Made by a program: the position numbers and the translations under genes. From NCBI RefSeq assembly GCF_042140125.1, contig NZ_CP159473.1: DNA of 64,000 nt; one strand, 5' to 3'. Positions 58,873 to 64,000 of this stretch are shown here, piece by piece. The first letter of the stretch is position 1. Each line of letters starts with the position of its first letter. Below the pieces are notes generated by a model. That model searched no databases. It saw nothing but the letters and a program-made list of their open reading frames with translations, and was not told where the DNA came from. The stretch comes from Rhodophyticola sp017644125. GTDB taxonomy: Bacteria; Pseudomonadota; Alphaproteobacteria; Rhodobacterales; Rhodobacteraceae.

Positions 58873-59820
58873 CTAGAATGGCTCGATTTCGATCCTGTTC
58901 AGCAATGCTTCCGCATCGCTGCGGTTGCACAGTTCCGTGGCGGGCGTCATCACCGCCGCCCCCGCGGCCGCGGTTCCGAACGCCACCGCCGCGCGAAACC
59001 CGTCGCCACGGGCAAGCGCCATCACCATGGCGCCCACAAGGCTGTCGCCGGCGCCCACGGCGCTGACGGTTTCGATCAAAGGCGGGCGGAAGAAAAAACA
59101 CTCGCTGGCCGAAATCCCAAGCGTACCCGTCGCGCCAAGCGCCATCACCGCGTGCTCCGCGCGGCCGCTTGCGATCAGGCTCCGGCCGAAGGCGGCGGTA
59201 TCCTCGGGCGTGGTGAGCGCCCGCCCCGCCAGTTCATCGGCTTCCGCACCGTCGACACGCAGCAGATGATAGGGGGCGGTCGCCTGCTCCACCGCCTGCA
59301 CCAGGGCCGCGCCCGATGTATCCAGAACCATCGCCGCCCCGGCGGCGCGCGCACGCGCATTCATCCCGACAAGCAGATCCGGCGACAGCCCGGGCGGCAG
59401 GCTGCCCGACACCACCATCAGTGTGTCGCGCGTCAGAACCTCGTCAAGCAGGGTCCAGAGCCCGTCCACATCCGCCGCCGCCCAGACCGGGCCCGGCATC
59501 ACGAACCGGTATTGCCCGCCTGCGCCCATATCGGTGATCGCGAAGGATTGCCGCGTCAGCCCGGAAATCGGCAACCGCGCAACCTGCACCCCTTCGGCCT
59601 CCAGCAGGTCGCACAGAAGCGCGCCGGTCACACCGCCCGTGGCCACAACCGCGCGGGATGCCCCACCAAGCCGCGCGATCGCCCGGGACACATTCACGCC
59701 ACCCCCGCCGGGATCCAGCCGCGCCTCCGCGCAGCGCAGTTTCGGCCCCGGCACGACCTGCGGCGTCTCGGCCGAAACATCCAGCGCCGGGTTCAGCGTC
59801 AGGGTCAGAACGTCACGCAT
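58873..59820 (-). CDS. PfkB-family sugar kinase (1-phosphofructokinase-like)
   Basis: 315 residues: MRDVLTLTLNPALDVSAETP opening and DPGGGGVNVSRAIARLGG are typical of 6-/1-phosphofructokinase and tagatose-6-phosphate kinase; the active-site signature is VSAVGAGDSLVGAMV with its catalytic Asp. GGAG lies seven bases before the ATG at 59820; ATG codons at 59826 and upstream are possible. No other fruR/fruA genes are adjacent. Convergent with the Liv operon. Confidence 0.88.
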   Translation of the reverse strand: MRDVLTLTLNPALDVSAETPQVVPGPKLRCAEARLDPGGGGVNVSRAIARLGGASRAVVATGGVTGALLCDLLEAEGVQVARLPISGLTRQSFAITDMGAGGQYRFVMPGPVWAAADVDGLWTLLDEVLTRDTLMVVSGSLPPGLSPDLLVGMNARARAAGAAMVLDTSGAALVQAVEQATAPYHLLRVDGAEADELAGRALTTPEDTAAFGRSLIASGRAEHAVMALGATGTLGISASECFFFRPPLIETVSAVGAGDSLVGAMVMALARGDGFRAAVAFGTAAAGAAVMTPATELCNRSDAEALLNRIEIEPF

Positions 59821-59884
59821 GGGCATCTCCGGTCGGCGGTTCATCGCCCCCATAGGTCATATGTGCGCCCCGCGCATGCAACCC

Positions 59885-61090
59885 CTAAGGCACCCGCAAC
59901 CAGCCGGGCGCGAACCGGATATCCGCGCAGCCCGTGAACCGGGCCACGCGCTCCAGCTCGGCCTCCAGCCGGCGGATGCGGCCCCTGCCCGTCTTCACTC
60001 CGCGCTCGGGCCAGAACGCGCTCACATCCAGCCCGCCGGCGCTCCGGTCGCATTTCATGTCGATGCGGCCGATCATCCGGTCCCCCTCCATCACCGGGAA
60101 GACGTAATAGCCATAGCGCCGCTTCGCCTCGGGCACGAAAATCTCGATCCGGTAATGAAACCCGAACAGCCGCTCGGCGCGGTTGCGGTCGCGCAGCGCA
60201 GGGTCGAACGGGCTGAGGATCCGCAGACGCGGCGCGACGGCAGGCAGATCGGCCAGGCCGTCCATCACCTCCGGCCGCAGGATGACGCAGCGCTGGCCGC
60301 CACCGGCCAGCGCGATATCCGCCTCGATCACACGGCCGCTTGCCAGCGCCTCCGCCACCCATGTCTTCGCCTCGTCCGGCTGCACCAGATCCCAGAACGC
60401 CGCCAGTTCCCCCGAGGTGGCAAATCCCAGCCGGTCCAGCGCCCCGGCGCAGGCCCAGTCTATCGTCTCCTCCGCCGGATGCCGCGCATTCAGTGCCTCC
60501 GGCGGGATCACCCGCTCGCTGAGGTCGTAGATCTTGCGAAACCCCTCCCTCCTTGAGACGGACAACTCCCCCGAACGCCACAGATACTCCAGCGCGGTCT
60601 TGGATGGATGCCAATCCCACCAGCCGGTGGATTTTTCGGGCCGCTTGTCGGCCAAATCGCCGCTGCCGACGGGCCCATGATCGCCGATATGGGCCAGGAC
60701 CCGGTCGATTTCGGCATGAAAGGCTGAGCCGTGCCAGTTTTTCCAGCGTTCGCGCAGCCGGGCGGCGTCCCGGGCGAATTTCAGTCGCCAATGGGGAAAG
60801 AATGCCACCGGAAGGACCGAGGCGTCATGCGTCCAGTGCTCGAACACCGCCCGTTTGCGGTCGTTCAGCCAGCGCAGGCTTGCGGGTTTGTAAGCTTGCC
60901 GGCGGGACCACAGGATCATGTCATGGGCGCGCGCCACGGTATTGACGCTGTCGACCTGCACGAACCCGAGATCCTGGATGACCGCGGCCAGCGCATCGCC
61001 CCGGGCCGCCCCGTTGGGGGCCGTCGCCAGCCCGTGGCGATGCAGAAACAACCGTCGCGCGGTGGCATTGTCTATCAGGGGCCGAGCCAT
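59885..61090 (-). CDS. YcaQ/AlkZ-like winged-helix DNA glycosylase
   Basis: 401 residues of the HTH_42 (YcaQ) family: MARPLIDNATARRLFLHRHG opening, GFVQVDSVNTVARAHDMILW with the QxD active-site motif, ALEYLWRSGELSVSRREGF winged helix and RILSPFDPALRDRNRAERLF. YcaQ unhooks DNA interstrand crosslinks and alkylated bases. The ATG at 61090 fits the family N-terminus; a longer frame upstream lacks similarity. Confidence 0.9.
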   Translation of the reverse strand: MARPLIDNATARRLFLHRHGLATAPNGAARGDALAAVIQDLGFVQVDSVNTVARAHDMILWSRRQAYKPASLRWLNDRKRAVFEHWTHDASVLPVAFFPHWRLKFARDAARLRERWKNWHGSAFHAEIDRVLAHIGDHGPVGSGDLADKRPEKSTGWWDWHPSKTALEYLWRSGELSVSRREGFRKIYDLSERVIPPEALNARHPAEETIDWACAGALDRLGFATSGELAAFWDLVQPDEAKTWVAEALASGRVIEADIALAGGGQRCVILRPEVMDGLADLPAVAPRLRILSPFDPALRDRNRAERLFGFHYRIEIFVPEAKRRYGYYVFPVMEGDRMIGRIDMKCDRSAGGLDVSAFWPERGVKTGRGRIRRLEAELERVARFTGCADIRFAPGWLRVP

Positions 61091-61318
61091 GGCCGTATCA
61101 TGGGGCGCGGATCCCGGCGGATGCAATCTCAATCGGCGATTGTCTCGTGGCCCCGACAAAACGGGATCATGTGCCCGCCAAGCGGGCCGCGTGGAGATCT
61201 CCGCCGGTTCGGCACTCCCGGCCACCGCGTCGGGCACAGGCCTCTGGCCCGGCCGGTGCCATGTTCATCTCCCCCGGGGCTGCCGGAACCCCGCGTGTGG
61301 TCTGAGGGTCTACACCCG
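61091..61318. other. Intergenic region upstream of the glycosylase
   Basis: Promoter region of the glycosylase gene and 3' end of the acyl-CoA synthetase; no further gene seen. Confidence 0.4.
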
Positions 61319-63229
61319 TCAGGCGGCGCTTTTGGCGCTTCCATCCGCCCAGTCCCATGGCCGGGTGAACTCGCCCAGAACCTGGGCCAGCTTCGCCTCA
61401 TCCACCTCGCCTGTGCGTTCCAGATGCGCGACCAGACCGCGTTTCTTGTCTTCGGTCACATCGACCACACGGGCCGCCAGACCCGCCTCTTCGAGGGCGG
61501 CATTGTAGACGCGGCTGATCGCCCGCTTGCGAAGATCGGGTTTGAAAATCTTGCCGACGGCGGTTTTCGGCAGTTCCGGCAGGATTTCCAGATGCTTCGG
61601 GATGGCCGCACGCTCATGCACGTGTTCCTTGCAGTGATCCAGCAGCGAGGCGACCGTGATATCCGCGCCCTCCACCAACTCCACATAGACGCAAGGCAGT
61701 TCGCCCGCGAACGCGTCGGGCTGACCGATGGCCCCGGCGAAGGCAACGGTCGGGTGACCCGCCAGCGCTTCTTCGATCTCGGCAGGGTCGATATTGTGAC
61801 CGCCACGAATGATCAGATCCTTCGCGCGCCCGGTGATCCACAGATAGCCGTCCTCGTCGATCCGGCCCAGATCGCCGGTGCGCAGATAGATATCGTCGTT
61901 GAAAAGATCGATGTTCTTGTCGTCCTCGGTATAGGTCGATCCTTCGAACACGCCGGGATTGTCGACGCAGATCTCGCCCACCTCATCAGTATCGCACAAG
62001 GTCACCCCTTCGGATGTATGCTTCATGATCCTGACTTCCGTATGCGGGAACGGAAGCCCGACCGAGCCGATCTTCTTGTCGCCATCCACCGGGTTGCAGC
62101 TGACCAGACAGGTGGCTTCGGTCAATCCGTAGCCTTCGATCAACGTCACGCCAGTTGCCTTTTCGAACCGTTTGAACAGCTCCACCGGAAGCGTGGAGGA
62201 GCCCGAAAACGCCGTCTTGACCGACGAGATATCGGCATTCACCGGGCGTTGCATCATCGCTGCAAGCGCGGTCGGCACGGTAATGATGAAACTGATCTGC
62301 CAGCGTTCCACCAGCTTCCAGAAATTGTCGAACACGCCGTCGCCGCGATAGCCTTGCGGCGTCGGAAACACCACATGCGCCCCCGATGCGATCGCCGCCA
62401 TCAGGATCACGTGGCAGGCAAAGACGTGAAACAGCGGCAGCGGGCAGATGATGTTGTCTTTTTCGGTAAACAGCAATGTGTGCCCGATCCAGCCGTTATA
62501 GATCATGCCGGAATACTTGTGCTGCGCGACCTTCGGCATGCCGGTGGTTCCGCCGGTATGGAAATAGGCGGCCACCCGGTCCGCGGTACTGTCGGCGAAA
62601 TCCAGATGTTCGCTCCGCTGACGGCTCAGCTCCCCATTGAAATCGAGTATGCGGGCCTTGTGCTGGATCTCGTATTTCGGGCGGATAAACGGCACGATCA
62701 GCTTTTTCAGGCCGGTCATGTACCGCAGCAGATCAACCTCCAGCACGGTTTTGACATTCGGCGCCAGTTCCACCGCCTCGGCCACTTTCTGCGCGACATC
62801 GGTCTTGGGGAAGGCCTTCAGCGTGACGACGACCTTGGCATTCGTCTCCCGCATGATGGAGCCGATCTGTTCGGCATCCAGAAGCGGATTGATCGGGTTG
62901 ACGATACCGGCGACGGCCCCGCCAATCAGCGTGACGGCCGTTTCGTTGCAATTGGGCAGAACGAAGGCCACCGTGTCGCTTTCGCCGATGCCCAGACTGC
63001 GGAACAGATTGGCCGCCTGCGTCGCGCGGGCATGCAACTCGTTCCAGGTGAGGGTTTCTGCCTTGTCCCGCGGCCCGGAGAACAGCTGGAACGAGATCGC
63101 GTTCATGCCGCCGAACTTGTCCTTGGTGCTGCTCAGCAACTCGTAAAGCGTGGTCGCCGGCTGGCTGGCCGGCCACGGGTTCGACTGCTCGACGGCCTTG
63201 ATATCCTCGGCGTTGGCAAAACGCACCAT
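61319..63229 (-). CDS. AMP-dependent acyl-CoA synthetase
   Basis: 636 residues of the ANL superfamily: AYFHTGGTTGMPKVAQHKYS (P-loop, A3), LIEGYGLTEATCLVSCNP (A5), YLRTGDLGRIDEDGYLWITGRAKDLIIRGG (A7-A8) and PKTAVGKIFKP with the acyl-AMP lysine (A10). It activates a fatty or aromatic acid to its CoA ester. GGGAGG lies seven bases before the ATG at 63229. Acid specificity unknown. Confidence 0.93.
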   Translation of the reverse strand: MVRFANAEDIKAVEQSNPWPASQPATTLYELLSSTKDKFGGMNAISFQLFSGPRDKAETLTWNELHARATQAANLFRSLGIGESDTVAFVLPNCNETAVTLIGGAVAGIVNPINPLLDAEQIGSIMRETNAKVVVTLKAFPKTDVAQKVAEAVELAPNVKTVLEVDLLRYMTGLKKLIVPFIRPKYEIQHKARILDFNGELSRQRSEHLDFADSTADRVAAYFHTGGTTGMPKVAQHKYSGMIYNGWIGHTLLFTEKDNIICPLPLFHVFACHVILMAAIASGAHVVFPTPQGYRGDGVFDNFWKLVERWQISFIITVPTALAAMMQRPVNADISSVKTAFSGSSTLPVELFKRFEKATGVTLIEGYGLTEATCLVSCNPVDGDKKIGSVGLPFPHTEVRIMKHTSEGVTLCDTDEVGEICVDNPGVFEGSTYTEDDKNIDLFNDDIYLRTGDLGRIDEDGYLWITGRAKDLIIRGGHNIDPAEIEEALAGHPTVAFAGAIGQPDAFAGELPCVYVELVEGADITVASLLDHCKEHVHERAAIPKHLEILPELPKTAVGKIFKPDLRKRAISRVYNAALEEAGLAARVVDVTEDKKRGLVAHLERTGEVDEAKLAQVLGEFTRPWDWADGSAKSAA

Positions 63230-63352
63230 ATGCCACCCTCCCTTAAGTCGCGTTGGAGGCCATTTTGCGTCTGGCCTCTCCTCCGGGGAGTAGATTGGGC
63301 ACAACCGGGCCGTGACGCAAGCGTAACGCTGCGCAAATCCCCCGGGCCCGCG

Positions 63353-64000
63353 TTATTCCGCGGCCATGCCCTCGGTGAATTGCAGCCGCGCCAGACGGGC
63401 GTAAAGCCCGCCCTGGGTCACCAGCGTGTCATGGGTGCCCTCGGCCACGATCTGCCCGTCTTCGAAGACAAGGATGCGGTCGGCCTGCTTCACCGTGGCC
63501 AGCCGGTGGGCCACGATCAGCGTGGTCCGGTCCGCGCTCATCGCGGCAACGGCATCCTGCACCGCGCGTTCGCTTTCCGCGTCCAGCGCCGATGTGGCCT
63601 CGTCCAGCAACAGGATCGGCGCATCGCGCAAAATCGCGCGGGCAATGGCGATGCGCTGTTTCTGCCCGCCCGACAACATGATGCCGCGTTCGCCCACATA
63701 GGTGTCGTACCCCTCCGGCAGCGCGCTCAGAAACCCGTGGGCGGCGGCGGCTCTGGCGGCCTCTTCCACCTCTGCATCGCTGGCATCGGGGCGGCCGAAC
63801 CGAATGTTCTCCCGCGCCGAGGTGGCGAAGATCACCGGGTCTTGCGGCACCAGCGCCATCGCGTCGCGGAAGGTCGCGCGCGTCATGGCGCGGAGATCCT
63901 GACCGTCAAGGGTGATGCGGCCCGACTCGGGGTCGTAGAACCGCAAGAGCAGTTGGAATATGGTGGATTTCCCGGCCCCCGAAGGTCCGACAAGGGCGAC
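63353..64000 (-). CDS. MsbA-like ABC exporter, C-terminal ATPase part (N-terminus outside window)
   Basis: About 215 residues of the nucleotide-binding domain: VALVGPSGAGKSTIFQLLLR (Walker A, at the window edge), MALVPQDPVIFATSARENI (Q-loop and family motif), MLSGGQKQRIAIARAI signature, LLLDEATSALDAESE (Walker B/D-loop) and IVAHRLATVKQAD (H-loop). Fused TMD-NBD exporters of this type flip lipids or export peptides or drugs. The frame is open to the window edge. Confidence 0.92.
   Translation of the reverse strand, partial: VALVGPSGAGKSTIFQLLLRFYDPESGRITLDGQDLRAMTRATFRDAMALVPQDPVIFATSARENIRFGRPDASDAEVEEAARAAAAHGFLSALPEGYDTYVGERGIMLSGGQKQRIAIARAILRDAPILLLDEATSALDAESERAVQDAVAAMSADRTTLIVAHRLATVKQADRILVFEDGQIVAEGTHDTLVTQGGLYARLARLQFTEGMAAE

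Overview
The window looks like the chromosome of an alphaproteobacterium of the Rhodobacterales (Roseobacter-type). Support comes from high GC, the housekeeping neighbourhood infA-maf-rne/rng-yacG with UPF0262, hisD, DUF2948 and murA, and a SoeABC-type sulfite dehydrogenase. Nothing is named to species.

Layout. (1) 1-16.2 kb is a catabolic cluster: two LacI-family regulators, a CUT1-type sugar ABC importer, two GMC oxidoreductases, an SDR, a DUF993 aldolase-like protein, an aldehyde dehydrogenase, an enoyl-CoA hydratase, a CoA-transferase and a Gfo/Idh/MocA oxidoreductase. Four consecutive genes between 4.0 and 7.8 kb carry about eleven single- or double-base frameshifts and one nonsense codon. 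(2) 16.3-19.6 kb encodes a 1068-residue reductive dehalogenase fused to its own flavin/NAD(P)H reductase and plant-type ferredoxin, read divergently from the MocA gene over a perfect LacI-like palindrome. (3) 19.6-24.1 kb is a soeCBA-type sulfite dehydrogenase operon. (4) 24.3-32.7 kb is a lower-GC accessory zone next to tRNA-Phe. It holds an internally deleted IS3 element, a 5'-truncated RTX protein, an IS1182-type element with a nonsense codon, two copies of a ~140 bp repeat beginning with the last 16 nt of tRNA-Phe, and a secreted VasI-like protein. (5) 32.8-40.4 kb is conserved housekeeping DNA. (6) 40.5 to about 53.9 kb is a mobilizable element at tRNA-Thr: serine recombinase, VirD4/TraG coupling protein, MobA/MobC relaxase genes and cargo. 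(7) 54.2-64 kb returns to core DNA: a Liv-type ABC importer, a PfkB sugar kinase, a YcaQ-like DNA glycosylase, an acyl-CoA synthetase and the end of an MsbA-like exporter.

How the genes work together. The first 24 kb is consistent with uptake, oxidation and CoA-dependent breakdown of a sugar- or polyol-like substrate under LacI control. Related palindromes (TTGGAACATTCCAA and TGGAACGTTCCA) sit before the GMC/DUF993 operon and between MocA and the dehalogenase, so dehalogenation may belong to the same regulon (inference). The mobilizable element carries a probable anti-phage load: an AbiV homologue, a HEPN/winged-helix protein translationally coupled to an acidic partner, a 725-residue PD-(D/E)XK protein, and an HTH protein next to a low-molecular-weight phosphatase followed by three TTTGTAGTACAAA-type palindromes. 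The fused dehalogenase in its regulon and the defence cargo are the two most interesting systems here.
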